Part shown: in pieces, positions 18,687 to 27,586 of the stretch | How positions within the stretch are numbered: position 1 is the first letter of the stretch | How the letters are laid out: each line of letters starts with the position of its first letter | From: Myxococcota bacterium | GTDB lineage: Bacteria > Myxococcota > B64-G9 | Assembly (NCBI GenBank): GCA_022710975.1 | Contig: JAKLGA010000007.1 | Coordinates: 1-64,000, forward strand | Direction: 5' to 3' | DNA length: 64,000 nt | Program-made: the position numbers and the translations under genes | Notes under the pieces: generated by a model | Seen by the model: the letters and a program-made list of their open reading frames with translations, nothing else | The model's database searches: none | What the model was told of the DNA's origin: nothing

Positions 18687-19778
18687 TCACCAGCTCAGCG
18701 TCCCGTCCCGGGCCACCTTCACGCCGGTCTCGGGGAAGTCGAGGCGCGAGAGCTCGCGGACGTCCTTGAGGCCGTAGCGCGCCTTGCGGTCCGGGTGGGG
18801 CACGCCCTCCCGGTCGAGCGCCACCGGGTGCAGCCGGGCCGAGACCAGCTTCCCCTCGCCGTCCAGGGTGGCCTCCAGCATGACCGAGGTCCCGGTCGGC
18901 CCGCCGCCCAGTCCGAACTGGCGGTAGCCCACGAAGTTCCCCAGCGAGTAGGCGATCAGCCGGCCCTGCCACACCTCCATGCCGCGCAGCACGTGCGGCC
19001 CGTGGCCGAGCACCAGATCCGCGCCCGCCTCGATCGCCGCCCGGGCGGCCTTCTTCACCTCCCCGCGGTCCTCGCCGTAGGCGCGCTCCATCTTCGCGGG
19101 GATGCGCCGCGCGGCCACGCCCTCGGCCCCGGCGTGCATGGACAGGATGACGAGGTCGGCCTCGCCGGCCGCCCGCCGCACCGCGGCGGTGAGCGCCTCG
19201 AGGTCCAGCACCGACAGGCAGCAGTGGCCCGTGTGGGCGGCCAGCACCGCGATCCTGAGCCCGCCCAGCTCGAGCCGGGCCTCGTCGCCCAGCTTGCCCG
19301 CGTGCTTGACGCCGGCCGCGTCCAGGGCGCGGATGGTCGAGTCCAGGCCCTCGGGCCCGAGATCGCCGGCGTGGTTGTTGGCGTTGCCCACCACGTCGAT
19401 GCCGGCCGCGGTCAGCGCCCGGGTGAGCCGGGTGGGCATGCGGAAGGGGTAGCAGGACTGGCTGTCCGGGCGGCACTTCTTCTGCGGCAGGCCGTCGGCC
19501 AGCGGGCCCTCCAGGTTGAGGAAGGCGAGATCCGCGCCCAGGAAGAGCTCGCGCACGTGCCGGAGCACGCCCTCCCCGTCCCGCGGCGGCACGCCCTTCT
19601 CCCCGCGCCGCAGATCCGAGCCCAGCATGGTGTCCCCGGCGGCCACCACCCTCAGCCGCAGCGAGGCCCTGTCCACGGCCGGCGCCGGCGCGGGCGGGGC
19701 GGCCTCCTGGCCGCGGGCGGGGGCCGCGAGGAGCAGGAGGGCGCAGGCCCAGGTGGCGCGTCGAGCTTCCGGGTTCAC
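18687..19778 (-). CDS. CapA-family (PGA_cap) metallophosphatase-like protein, exported
   Basis: 363 residues from GTG 19778. A signal peptide (about 1-25) is followed by the calcineurin-like fold of the poly-gamma-glutamate CapA family. Metal-site motifs are GDTMLGSDLRR, NLEGPLADG, NANNHAGDLG, MHAGAEG and GHGPHVLRGMEVW. No pgsB/pgsC homologues are nearby, so capsule synthesis is not implied. Its GTG overlaps the stop of the MORN gene (GTGA), with GGGGAAG as ribosome site inside that gene, so translation is coupled. The pair suggests a MORN scaffold organising an envelope phosphoesterase (inference). Confidence 0.88.
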   Translation of the reverse strand: MNPEARRATWACALLLLAAPARGQEAAPPAPAPAVDRASLRLRVVAAGDTMLGSDLRRGEKGVPPRDGEGVLRHVRELFLGADLAFLNLEGPLADGLPQKKCRPDSQSCYPFRMPTRLTRALTAAGIDVVGNANNHAGDLGPEGLDSTIRALDAAGVKHAGKLGDEARLELGGLRIAVLAAHTGHCCLSVLDLEALTAAVRRAAGEADLVILSMHAGAEGVAARRIPAKMERAYGEDRGEVKKAARAAIEAGADLVLGHGPHVLRGMEVWQGRLIAYSLGNFVGYRQFGLGGGPTGTSVMLEATLDGEGKLVSARLHPVALDREGVPHPDRKARYGLKDVRELSRLDFPETGVKVARDGTLSW

Positions 19779-20548
19779 TTCTTCCCCACGAACTTGTTGT
19801 CCCTGAACTCGCCCTGGAAGACCGAGCCGTTCGGGTAGGTGAGCTTGCCCAGCCCGTGCCGCCGGCCGTCCCGGAAGTCCCCCTCGTAGCGCGTGCCGTC
19901 GGGCAGCACCAGCACCCCCTGGCCGGTCTGCTTGCCGTCCCTGAAGTCGCCCGTGTACCTGTAGCCGCTGGGCAGCAGCAGGCTGCCCTTGCCGTGCTGC
20001 ACCCCGCGCTGCCACTCGCCGGTGTACCTCTGCCCGTCGGCCCAGGTGAGCGTGCCCACGCCGTGCATCTCGTCGCCCGCCCAGTCGCCCACGTACTCGT
20101 CGCCGTCGGCCGAGCGCATGCTGCCCTGGCCGTGCATCTTGCCGTCCCGGAACTCGCCGGTGTAGCGCGCCCCGTCCGCCTGGGTGCCCACCCCGCGGCC
20201 GTGCGGCTGGCCGGCCCTCCACTCGCCGGTGTAGCCGCTGCCGTCCGGGCGGGTGAGCGCGCCCTGCCCGTTCTCCTTCCCTTCCCGGAACTCGCCCTCG
20301 TAGCGCGCGCCGTCGGGGAACACGTACACCCCGCGCCCGTGCTTGAGGCTGTCTCGCCACTCGCCGTCGTAGCGCGTGCCGTCCCTCAGCGTGCCCACCC
20401 CGCGGCCGTGCATCTTGCCGGCCCGGAACTCCCCCTCGTAGCTCTCGCCGTTGACGAACGAGAGCTTGCCGCGGCCGTGCGGCTTGCCGTCCGCCACCTC
20501 GCCCTCGTAAAGGTCGCCGCTCGGCAGCTGGAGCCTCTGTGCGCCCAT
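19775..20548 (-). CDS. MORN-repeat protein
   Basis: 257 residues made almost wholly of about 11 MORN repeats with the pattern [RG]YxGE[FW]xxGxxHGxGxxxxxDG. No signal peptide or transmembrane segment is present. MORN repeats form an elongated beta-solenoid and are used as scaffolds or lipid-associated platforms. ATG 20548 is preferred; a TTG at 20566 is in frame. It is first in the operon with the CapA-like protein and divergent from glnN. Confidence 0.9.
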   Translation of the reverse strand: MGAQRLQLPSGDLYEGEVADGKPHGRGKLSFVNGESYEGEFRAGKMHGRGVGTLRDGTRYDGEWRDSLKHGRGVYVFPDGARYEGEFREGKENGQGALTRPDGSGYTGEWRAGQPHGRGVGTQADGARYTGEFRDGKMHGQGSMRSADGDEYVGDWAGDEMHGVGTLTWADGQRYTGEWQRGVQHGKGSLLLPSGYRYTGDFRDGKQTGQGVLVLPDGTRYEGDFRDGRRHGLGKLTYPNGSVFQGEFRDNKFVGKK

Positions 20549-20601
20549 GGCTTGGCAGGATACCAATCCGCCCGCCCGCGCGCCAGCCGTCCGGGCGCGG
20601 T

Positions 20602-20630
20602 TTGACCGGGGCCGCCTTCGAGGCTAGAGT
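20602..20630 (+). promoter_or_regulatory. Candidate sigma-70-type promoter of glnN
   Basis: TTGACC (20602-20607, 5/6 match), 17-base spacer, TAGAGT (20625-20630, 4/6 match), 37 bases before the start codon. No NtrC or sigma-54 type site was seen. Confidence 0.4.
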
Positions 20631-20667
20631 GCCGCCCGTCCCGACCCGCACACCGCCGGAGGACCCC

Positions 20668-22854
20668 ATGGGAGCAGAACGCCGATTCCAGGCCCTGGTC
20701 CAGGTGGCCGCGCGCCGGGCGCGGACCACGGTCGAGGATCGCCGCCCGCACTCGGAGCGCTTCGGCGCCCTGACCTTCTCGCTCGAGGAGGCCCAGCGGC
20801 GCCTGCCCAAGGAGGTGTTCCAGGCCTACCGCGAGACGGTGCACGCCGGGAAGCCGCTCGACGCGGGCCTGGCCCCGGTGGTGGCCCACGCCATGAAGGA
20901 GTGGGCCATGGACGAGGGCGCCACCCACTTCTCGCACTGGTTCCAGCCCATGAACGGCATCACCGCCGAGAAGCACGACGCCTTCCTGACCTTCGAGGGC
21001 GGGCTGCTGCTCGAGCGCTTCAACGCCAAGGAGCTCGCCCAGGGCGAGCCGGACGCCTCGTCCTTCCCCTCGGGCGGCATCCGCAACACCTTCGAGGCGC
21101 GCGGCTACACCGCCTGGGACCCGGCCACGCCCGCGTTCCTCATGAGCGGGCCGAACGGGAAGACGCTGTGCATCCCGTCCGTGTTCCTGGCCTACACCGG
21201 CGAGAGCCTGGACGAGAAGACCCCGCTGCTGCGCTCGCTGGAGGCGCTGTCGCGCGCGGCGCTGCGGCTGCTGCAGCTCCTCGGCCGCACCGAGGTGGAG
21301 CGCGTGGTGGCCACGGTGGGGCCGGAGCAGGAGTACTTCCTGGTGGACCGGGCGCTGTACGACCTGCGCCCGGACCTGGTGGCCTGCGGGCGCACGCTGT
21401 TCGGCGCGCCCTCCCCCAAGGGCCAGGAGCTGGAGGACCAGTACTTCGGGGCCATCAAGGAGCGGGTGCTGGCGCTCATGGCCGACGTGGAGCACCAGCT
21501 GGTGGGCCTGGGCATCCCGGTCAAGACCCGGCACAACGAGGCGGCCCCGGGCCAGTACGAGTGCGCCTGCATCTTCGAGCTGGCCAACCGGGCGGCCGAT
21601 CACAACCAGCTCGTGCTGGAGACCTTCCGCCGCACCGCGGCCCGGCACGATCTCGCCTTCCTGGAGCACGAGAAGCCCTTCCGCGGCATCAACGGCTCGG
21701 GCAAGCACAACAACTGGTCGCTGGCCACCGACCGGGGCGAGAACCTGCTGGAGCCGGGCGACTCACCGGCCAAGAACCTCCAGTTCCTGCTGTTCCTGCT
21801 GGCCGCCGTGCGGGCGGTGCACCGGCACGCGGGGCTGCTGCGGGCCACCGTGGCCTCGGCCTCCAACGACCACCGCCTGGGGGCGCACGAGGCGCCGCCG
21901 GCCATCATGAGCGTGTTCCTGGGCGAGCACCTGGTGGCGCTGCTCGACCGGCTCGAGCGCGGCCAGGCCTCCCCGGAGGAGCGCGGCCGCACCCTCGAGG
22001 CCGGGGTGTGCACCCTGCCCACCATCTGCCGGGACTCGACCGACCGCAACCGCACCTCGCCCTTCGCCTTCACCGGCAACAAGTTCGAGTTCCGCGCGCT
22101 GGGCTCGTCCGCCAACATCTCGATGACCAACACGGCGCTCAACACCATGATGGCCGAGAGCCTGGATCACCTGGGCGATCTGCTGCAGGCCGGCCTGGCG
22201 AGCGGCCGCCCGCTGGCCCAGGCCGCGGCCGAGGCGCTGCCGGCGCTGGTGCGCGAGATCCGCCCGGTGCTGTTCGACGGCGACAACTACAGCGCCGCCT
22301 GGCAGGCGGAGGCCGCCCGGCGCGGGTTGCCCCACGAGCGCAACACCCCGGCGGCGCTCGGCCACCTCTGCTCGCCGGCCAGCCGGGCCCTGTTCGAGCG
22401 CTACCGGGTGCTGGACGCCCGCGAGCTCGCCTCGCGCCAGGCCGTGCGCCTGGAGAACTACACCAAGCGCGTGCACATCGAGGCGCGCGTGGCCCTGGAG
22501 ATGGCCCGCACCGGGGTGATGCCCGCGGCCGTCGGGCAGCTCGAGCACCTGGGCGCGGCCGCCGCGCGGCTCGAGGCGCTCGCCCTGCCTGCGGGCGCGG
22601 TGCGCGAGCAGGCCCGGCGCACGGCCGAGCTCACCGAGCGCCTGGGCGCCGCGGCCGGGGCCCTGGAGGCCGTCCTGCCGGAGCGCGCGCCCCACGCCGG
22701 CAACGGCGAGCTGCAGGCCGCGGCCGAGCACTGCGCCGGGCGGGTGCTGCCGGCGCTGGAGGAGCTCCGCCAGGTGGTGGACGCGCTGGAGGAGCTCACC
22801 GACGACGGGCTGTGGCCCTACCCGAAGTACCGCGAGCTGCTGTTCCACCTGTGA
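20668..22854 (+). CDS. glnN: Glutamine synthetase type III
   Basis: 728 residues, the normal size of GSIII (GSI is about 470). GSIII features visible are the N-terminal HFSHWFQPMNGITAEKHD and FSSGGxRxTFEARGYTAWD-like block, the catalytic HNEAAPGQYE, GINGSGKHNNWSL, DRNRTSPFAFTGNKFEFR and the tail LWPYPKYRELLF. It ligates ammonia to glutamate with ATP in the cytoplasm. The start ATG 20668 is preceded by CCGGAGGA. It has no amt or PII gene beside it. Confidence 0.96.
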   Translation: MGAERRFQALVQVAARRARTTVEDRRPHSERFGALTFSLEEAQRRLPKEVFQAYRETVHAGKPLDAGLAPVVAHAMKEWAMDEGATHFSHWFQPMNGITAEKHDAFLTFEGGLLLERFNAKELAQGEPDASSFPSGGIRNTFEARGYTAWDPATPAFLMSGPNGKTLCIPSVFLAYTGESLDEKTPLLRSLEALSRAALRLLQLLGRTEVERVVATVGPEQEYFLVDRALYDLRPDLVACGRTLFGAPSPKGQELEDQYFGAIKERVLALMADVEHQLVGLGIPVKTRHNEAAPGQYECACIFELANRAADHNQLVLETFRRTAARHDLAFLEHEKPFRGINGSGKHNNWSLATDRGENLLEPGDSPAKNLQFLLFLLAAVRAVHRHAGLLRATVASASNDHRLGAHEAPPAIMSVFLGEHLVALLDRLERGQASPEERGRTLEAGVCTLPTICRDSTDRNRTSPFAFTGNKFEFRALGSSANISMTNTALNTMMAESLDHLGDLLQAGLASGRPLAQAAAEALPALVREIRPVLFDGDNYSAAWQAEAARRGLPHERNTPAALGHLCSPASRALFERYRVLDARELASRQAVRLENYTKRVHIEARVALEMARTGVMPAAVGQLEHLGAAAARLEALALPAGAVREQARRTAELTERLGAAAGALEAVLPERAPHAGNGELQAAAEHCAGRVLPALEELRQVVDALEELTDDGLWPYPKYRELLFHL

Positions 22855-22855
22855 G

Positions 22856-22870
22856 CCGGGCGCGGCCCGG
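22856..22870. terminator. Perfect GC hairpin filling the glnN / MBL convergent gap
   Basis: CCGGGC (22856-22861), loop GCG, GCCCGG (22865-22870). It occupies nearly the whole 16-base gap between the two converging stop codons. There is no U-tract. It is a candidate bidirectional terminator. Confidence 0.4.
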
Positions 22871-23692
22871 TCACTTGCCCACCCGCGGCGGCAGCGGCCG
22901 GGCGGCGGTGAGCGGGCCGAAGGCCGGGCCGTGGCCCGGCAGCACGAGCTCGACGGGCAGCGCGCCGAGCAGCGCCTGGCTGCGGCGGTAGGCGGCCAGA
23001 TCGGTCAGCAGGGGATTCCACTCGCCGCCCTGGTAGTTGCGTAGCGTGTCCCCCGCCACCAGCAGCCCGGCCGCGGCGTGCCACAGGCACAGCGAGTCGT
23101 CCGAGTGCCCCGGGGTGAGCAGCACCCGCCAGCCCGGCGCCTCGGGCAGCTCGGCCCCGTCCTCGAGCGGCTCCACCCGCGCCCGCGGCCGGAACCGCCA
23201 GCGGAACACCCCCAGGCGCAGCCCCGCGCCGAAGTCCCCGGGGGCGAACACCGGCAGGCCCTGCCACACCCAGGGCACGAAGAACTCCGGCACGGCCCGC
23301 GGGGGAGGCCGCCGGAGCGGGCGCCCCTCGCGCACGGCCGCGTGGGACGCGGGCGGCAGGCCGAGCGGCGCGCCGAAGGCCAGGGCCGCCTGGTCCAGGC
23401 CCAGGCAGTGATCGAAGTGCAGGTGGGTGGGGATCACCCGGGCCACCGGTTTCTGCAGCCAGGCCACGGCCCGCTCCAGCCGGGGCAGATCGGCCAGCGA
23501 GCCCGCCTCCACCAGGGTGAGCGCCCGCGGCCCCTCCAGCAGGTAGGAGACCGAGTAGCGCCCGGGCACGACCACCACCCGGGCCCCGGCCGCGCGCACC
23601 TCCCCGGGCACGGCCGGACCGGCCGGGCACAGGCGGCGAGACAGCCAGGGCGCGGGCGGCGCGGGCCACGGCAAGGGCGCGAGCGCAGGCAT
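22871..23692 (-). CDS. MBL-fold metallo-hydrolase
   Basis: 273 residues with the metallo-beta-lactamase metal site THLHFDHC, then LTPGHSDDS, AGDTLRNYQGGEW and LPGHGPAFG. The closing GHGP motif and the size place it among glyoxalase II/lactonase-like hydrolases. No signal peptide is seen. ATG 23692 has AAGGAG at good spacing; longer upstream frames lack a ribosome site. The substrate cannot be told. Confidence 0.88.
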   Translation of the reverse strand: MPALAPLPWPAPPAPWLSRRLCPAGPAVPGEVRAAGARVVVVPGRYSVSYLLEGPRALTLVEAGSLADLPRLERAVAWLQKPVARVIPTHLHFDHCLGLDQAALAFGAPLGLPPASHAAVREGRPLRRPPPRAVPEFFVPWVWQGLPVFAPGDFGAGLRLGVFRWRFRPRARVEPLEDGAELPEAPGWRVLLTPGHSDDSLCLWHAAAGLLVAGDTLRNYQGGEWNPLLTDLAAYRRSQALLGALPVELVLPGHGPAFGPLTAARPLPPRVGK

Positions 23693-23754
23693 GGGGAGCT
23701 CCTTCCTCGGACGCCGATTGTAGCCCAGGCGCGGACAGAATCCAGGCGGGCGCG

Positions 23755-23783
23755 TTGAACCCCCCCGGGGGATCGTGTAGGCT
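23755..23783 (+). promoter_or_regulatory. Candidate promoter of the hybrid kinase gene
   Basis: TTGAAC (23755-23760), 17-base spacer, TAGGCT (23778-23783). The -10-like box ends nine bases before the ATG, so the transcript would start at or next to the start codon. Confidence 0.33.
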
Positions 23784-23792
23784 CCAGGTCCG

Positions 23793-25748
23793 ATGACCAC
23801 GGCGGAGCACGCCCCGGAGACCACGCGCAGCCTGGATCACTCCGCCCTGGAGCAGGTGCTGAACGGGCTGGCCGATCCCGTGATGGTCAAGGACGAGTCC
23901 CACCGCCTGGTGTTCGTCAACCAGGCCTTCTGCGCCTTCCTCGGCCGGCGCCAGGAGGAGCTCCTGGGCCGGCCCGACGATCTGGCCATCCTGCCCGCGC
24001 TGCTGGCCACGGTCCACGCCCAGGACGAGCAGGTGCTGCAGGGCGGCGAGCCGCTGGTGGCCGAGCTCACCTACGCGGGGCCCAGCGGGCGGGAGCGCGT
24101 GCTGGCGGTGCAGAAGTCGCGCGTGGTCCTGCCCGACGGCCGCCGCCTGGTGGTCAGCTGCCTGCGGGACATCACCGCCGCCCGGCGCACGCGCACCGAG
24201 CTGGTCCAGGCGCGCGAGGAGGCCCTGCGCGCCTCCCGGGCCAAGACCGACTTCCTGGCGGTCATGAGCCACGAGCTGCGCACCCCGCTGTCCGGCGTGC
24301 TGGGCCTGGCCGAGCTGCTCGGCGACACCCCGCTCGACGAGGCGCAGCGCGACATGGCCACCACCCTGCGCTCGGCGGCCGAGTCCCTGCAGACGCTGAT
24401 CGACGATCTGCTGGACTTCTCCAAGATCGAGGCCGGCCGGCTCGAGGTGCTGCCCGCCCCCTTCGACCTGCAGGCCGTGCTGCGGGCGGTGGACGTCCCC
24501 ATGAGCCTTCGGGCCCAGCAGAAGGGCCTGGCCTACGCCCGCCACCTGGCCTCGGCCACACCCACCTGGCGCCTGGGGGACGCCGCCCGGCTGCAGCAGG
24601 TGCTGCGCAACCTGGTGGCCAACGCGGTCAAGTTCAGCGAGCGCGGGCGGGTGGAGGTGCGCGTGACCCCGGCCCTCGACGGCCCGGGCCCGGCCTGCCT
24701 GCGCTTCGAGGTGATCGACACCGGCCCCGGCATCCCGCTCGAGCGGCAGCCCGAGCTCTTCCAGCCGTTCGTCCAGCTCGACCGCCGCGCCGGCGGCTCG
24801 GGCCTGGGCCTGGCCGTCTGCCACCGGCTGGTGGAGGCCATGGGAGGACGGCTCGGGCTGGAGAGCGCGCCCGGCCTCGGCTCCCGGTTCTGGTTCGAGC
24901 TGCCGCTGCCGGTGGCCGCCGAGCCGCTGCAGGTCGCCGAGGTCGCCCCGGCCTCGCCCGCGCGGCCGCTGCAGGTGCTGCTGGCCGAGGACGATCCGAC
25001 CAACCAGCAGGTGGCGGTCCGCAGCCTGGAGAGGCTGGGCCACAGGGTGGACGTGGTGGCCAACGGCTGCGCGGCGCTGAAGGCGCTCTCGATCCAGCGC
25101 TACGATCTGGTGCTGATGGACCTGCAGATGCCGGAGATGGACGGGTTCGAGGCCACCCGGCGCATCCGCGCCGGCGACGGGGTGCTGGACCCGCAGGTGC
25201 CGGTGGTGGGGCTGACCGCCTTCGCCATGCCGCAGGATCGCACGCGCTGCCTGGCCGCGGGCATGAACGATCACGTGCCCAAGCCCTACCGGGTGCGCGA
25301 GCTGGCCGCGGCCATCGCCCGCCTGCGGCCCGAGCAGCCACCGCCGCAGGGCGCGGGGGCGGAGCCGGCCAGGCCGCCGCCGGTGTTCGACCGCGCCGCC
25401 CTGGAGGAGCGGGTCGGCTCCGAGCGGGAGGTGCTGGCCGGCCTGGCGGTGGGCTTCGTGGCCGAGGCCGACCGGCAGCTCGCCAGCCTGCGGGCGGCGT
25501 TCGCCCAGCCCGACCCGGACCAGCTCCGCGCGCGGGCCCACAGGCTCAAGGGCGCGGCCGGCAGCCTGGGCGCCATGCGCCTGTGCGCCGCGCTGGCCGT
25601 GCTGGAGCGCGAGGCGCGTTGCTGTGAAACGGAGCACCTCGGAGAGCGGCTCGAGGTGCTCGAACGAGAGCTGGAGGCGCTGCGGGTGACGCTGGCCCGG
25701 GAGGGCCTGCTGCCGATCCCCGGCGCCCCGGCGGGAGGAAGCCGATGA
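23793..25748 (+). CDS. Cytoplasmic PAS hybrid histidine kinase with receiver and Hpt domains
   Basis: 651 residues, no transmembrane segment. In order: a PAS domain (about 15-130); a HisKA domain with phosphoacceptor His160 in MSHELRTPLSG; a HATPase domain (about 260-370) with NLVANAVKFS (N box), DTGPGIP (G1) and GSGLGLAV (G2); a receiver domain (about 393-510) with the acidic pair in LLAEDD and Asp443 in LMDLQMPEMDG; and a C-terminal Hpt domain with His583 in AHRLKGAAGSLGA. All modules needed for an internal His-Asp-His phosphorelay are there. The final output regulator is not encoded nearby. It overlaps the M2 peptidase gene by four bases (ATGA). Confidence 0.95.
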   Translation: MTTAEHAPETTRSLDHSALEQVLNGLADPVMVKDESHRLVFVNQAFCAFLGRRQEELLGRPDDLAILPALLATVHAQDEQVLQGGEPLVAELTYAGPSGRERVLAVQKSRVVLPDGRRLVVSCLRDITAARRTRTELVQAREEALRASRAKTDFLAVMSHELRTPLSGVLGLAELLGDTPLDEAQRDMATTLRSAAESLQTLIDDLLDFSKIEAGRLEVLPAPFDLQAVLRAVDVPMSLRAQQKGLAYARHLASATPTWRLGDAARLQQVLRNLVANAVKFSERGRVEVRVTPALDGPGPACLRFEVIDTGPGIPLERQPELFQPFVQLDRRAGGSGLGLAVCHRLVEAMGGRLGLESAPGLGSRFWFELPLPVAAEPLQVAEVAPASPARPLQVLLAEDDPTNQQVAVRSLERLGHRVDVVANGCAALKALSIQRYDLVLMDLQMPEMDGFEATRRIRAGDGVLDPQVPVVGLTAFAMPQDRTRCLAAGMNDHVPKPYRVRELAAAIARLRPEQPPPQGAGAEPARPPPVFDRAALEERVGSEREVLAGLAVGFVAEADRQLASLRAAFAQPDPDQLRARAHRLKGAAGSLGAMRLCAALAVLEREARCCETEHLGERLEVLERELEALRVTLAREGLLPIPGAPAGGSR

Positions 25749-27505
25749 GCTCCAAGCCCCTGCTGTGCGGACTCGCCCTGCTGCTGGCCACCGCCCTGGT
25801 GGCCGCCTGCGGACCGACCAAGGAGGCCAGCGTGCCCGACCAACCCGTCGAGAGCCAGCCCAAGCCCGCGGAGGCGCCCCCGCCGCCGGACTACGCCGCC
25901 GAGGCCCAGGTCTTCCTGGACGGCTACCTGGCCGATCTGGCCCGCCTGGAGAAGGCCGCCGTCCTGGCCGCCTGGACCGCATCCAACAGCGGCAAGAAGG
26001 AGGACTTCGACGCCGCCGCGGCGGCCGAGCTGGAGCTCAAGAAGCTGCACAGCAACCAGGCCCAGTTCCAGGTGCTGAACGCGCTGCTGGAGAAGCGCGA
26101 CGCCATCCCGCCCGAGCGGGCGCGCGCGCTGGAGGTGGCCGCGCTGGCCTTCCGCGCCAACCAGCTCCCGGAGGAGCTGCTCACCAGGATGGTGAACGCC
26201 CAGGCCGAGATCACCCAGCTCTTCAACACCTACCGGGCGGAGCTGGACGGCAAGAAGCTGTCGAACAACGACCTGCTGGCGCTCCTGGAGAAGGAGAAGA
26301 AGAGCGCCAAGCGCCAGCGGATCTGGGAGGCGCTCAAGCAGGTGGGCGCCCAGGTGGGGCCCAAGCTGGTGGCGCTGGCCAAGGTGCGCAACGAGGCCGC
26401 CCGCAGCCTGGGGTTCAGCGACTTCTGGGACATGCAGGTGCGGCTCCAGGAGCACGACCCCGAGCGGCTGCTCAAGCTCTTCGCCGAGCTCGAGCAGCTC
26501 ACCGATCAGCCCTTCCGCGACATGAAGGCCACCCTGGACCAGGAGATCGGAAAGCGGCTCAAGCTCAAGCCCGCGGAGCTGATGCCCTGGCACTACGACA
26601 ACCCCTTCTTCCAGGCCCCGCCCCCGTCGGCCGCCGTGGATCTCAACGTGTTCTTCAAGGGGAAGAAGAAGGAGGACGTGGTCGAGCAGGCGCGGCGCTT
26701 CTACGCCGAGATTGGGCTGCCGGCCGACGACCTGATCGCCCGCTCGGACTTCTACGAGCGCGAGGGCAAGGACCAGCACGCCTTCTGCACCAGCGTCGAT
26801 CGCGCGGACGACGTGCGCATGCTGCTGAACGTGAAGCCCACGGCCGACTGGCAGGAGACCATGCTGCACGAGACCGGCCACGCCCTGTACGCCAGGCTCA
26901 TCCGGCGCGACCTGCCCTTCAACCTGCGCGACTCGGCCCACATCTTCACCACCGAGGCCGTGGCCATGCTGTTCGGCGCGCTGGGCTCGAGCCCGGTCTG
27001 GCTGGTGGACTTCGCCGGCGCGAACCCCAAGCAGGCCACCAAGCTGGGTCCGGCCATCCAGGAGCAGCGCCGCCGGGAGCAGCTCATCTTCGCCCGCTGG
27101 GCCATGGTCATGCTGCACTTCGAGCGCGCGCTGTACCAGAACCCGGAGCAGGACCTCGACAGCCTGTGGTACGACCTGGTCGAGCGGCTGCAGCTGCTCA
27201 AGCGCCCGGCCGGGCGCAAGGCGCCCGACTGGGCTGCCAAGCCGCACTTCACCATCGCCCCGGTCTACTACCACAACTACCAGCTGGGCGAGCTGTTCGC
27301 CGCCCAGCTCCGCGCGAGCCTGGCCCGCGACCTGGGGCTCGGGCAGCCCTTCGGCGCCACCTCCTGGAAGGGCCGCGCGGACCTCGGCAAGCTGCTGACG
27401 GAGAAGGTGTTCGCCCCGGGCATGCTGCAGGCCTGGCCCGCCTTCGTCCAGGCTGCCACCGGGGCCGAGCTGTCGGCCGCCGCCTTCGCCGCCGAGCTGA
27501 AGTAG
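25745..27505 (+). CDS. M2-family (ACE-like) peptidyl-dipeptidase lipoprotein
   Basis: 586 residues with lipobox LVAAC near residue 22 and a Pro-rich spacer. The gluzincin zinc site is complete: His375-Glu376-x-x-His379 (HETGH) and third ligand Glu404 in FTTEAVAMLFG. The whole domain (LNNxDLLALL, LGFSDFWDMQVRLQE, PVYYHNYQLGELFAAQL) resembles bacterial M2 peptidases. It is probably anchored in the periplasm or outer membrane and removes dipeptides from peptide C-termini. It is translationally coupled to the hybrid kinase, an unusual pairing. Confidence 0.9.
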   Translation: MSSKPLLCGLALLLATALVAACGPTKEASVPDQPVESQPKPAEAPPPPDYAAEAQVFLDGYLADLARLEKAAVLAAWTASNSGKKEDFDAAAAAELELKKLHSNQAQFQVLNALLEKRDAIPPERARALEVAALAFRANQLPEELLTRMVNAQAEITQLFNTYRAELDGKKLSNNDLLALLEKEKKSAKRQRIWEALKQVGAQVGPKLVALAKVRNEAARSLGFSDFWDMQVRLQEHDPERLLKLFAELEQLTDQPFRDMKATLDQEIGKRLKLKPAELMPWHYDNPFFQAPPPSAAVDLNVFFKGKKKEDVVEQARRFYAEIGLPADDLIARSDFYEREGKDQHAFCTSVDRADDVRMLLNVKPTADWQETMLHETGHALYARLIRRDLPFNLRDSAHIFTTEAVAMLFGALGSSPVWLVDFAGANPKQATKLGPAIQEQRRREQLIFARWAMVMLHFERALYQNPEQDLDSLWYDLVERLQLLKRPAGRKAPDWAAKPHFTIAPVYYHNYQLGELFAAQLRASLARDLGLGQPFGATSWKGRADLGKLLTEKVFAPGMLQAWPAFVQAATGAELSAAAFAAELK

Positions 27506-27506
27506 C

Positions 27507-27571
27507 AGGATTCTCGAGCGCCGTCCGGCGCGAAGAGAATCCTGTCCGTGTGCGCGACAGCACACACGGAC
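27507..27571. terminator. Two tandem stem-loops in a convergent gap
   Basis: First, AGGATTCTC (27507-27515) pairs with GAGAATCCT (27535-27543), with a GCGCCG/CGGCGC inner stem. Second, GTCCGTGTGC (27544-27553) pairs with GCACACACGGAC (27560-27571) with a 2-base bulge. They start two bases after the peptidase stop and lie between converging genes, so they are likely bidirectional terminators. There is no U-tract. Confidence 0.55.
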
Positions 27572-27586
27572 GCCCCCTCCAGAAGC

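Noticed and set aside
18687-19778. Poly-gamma-glutamate capsule synthesis locus
   Set aside because: Only the CapA-type domain is present; there is no ligase (CapB/PgsB) or CapC homologue nearby.
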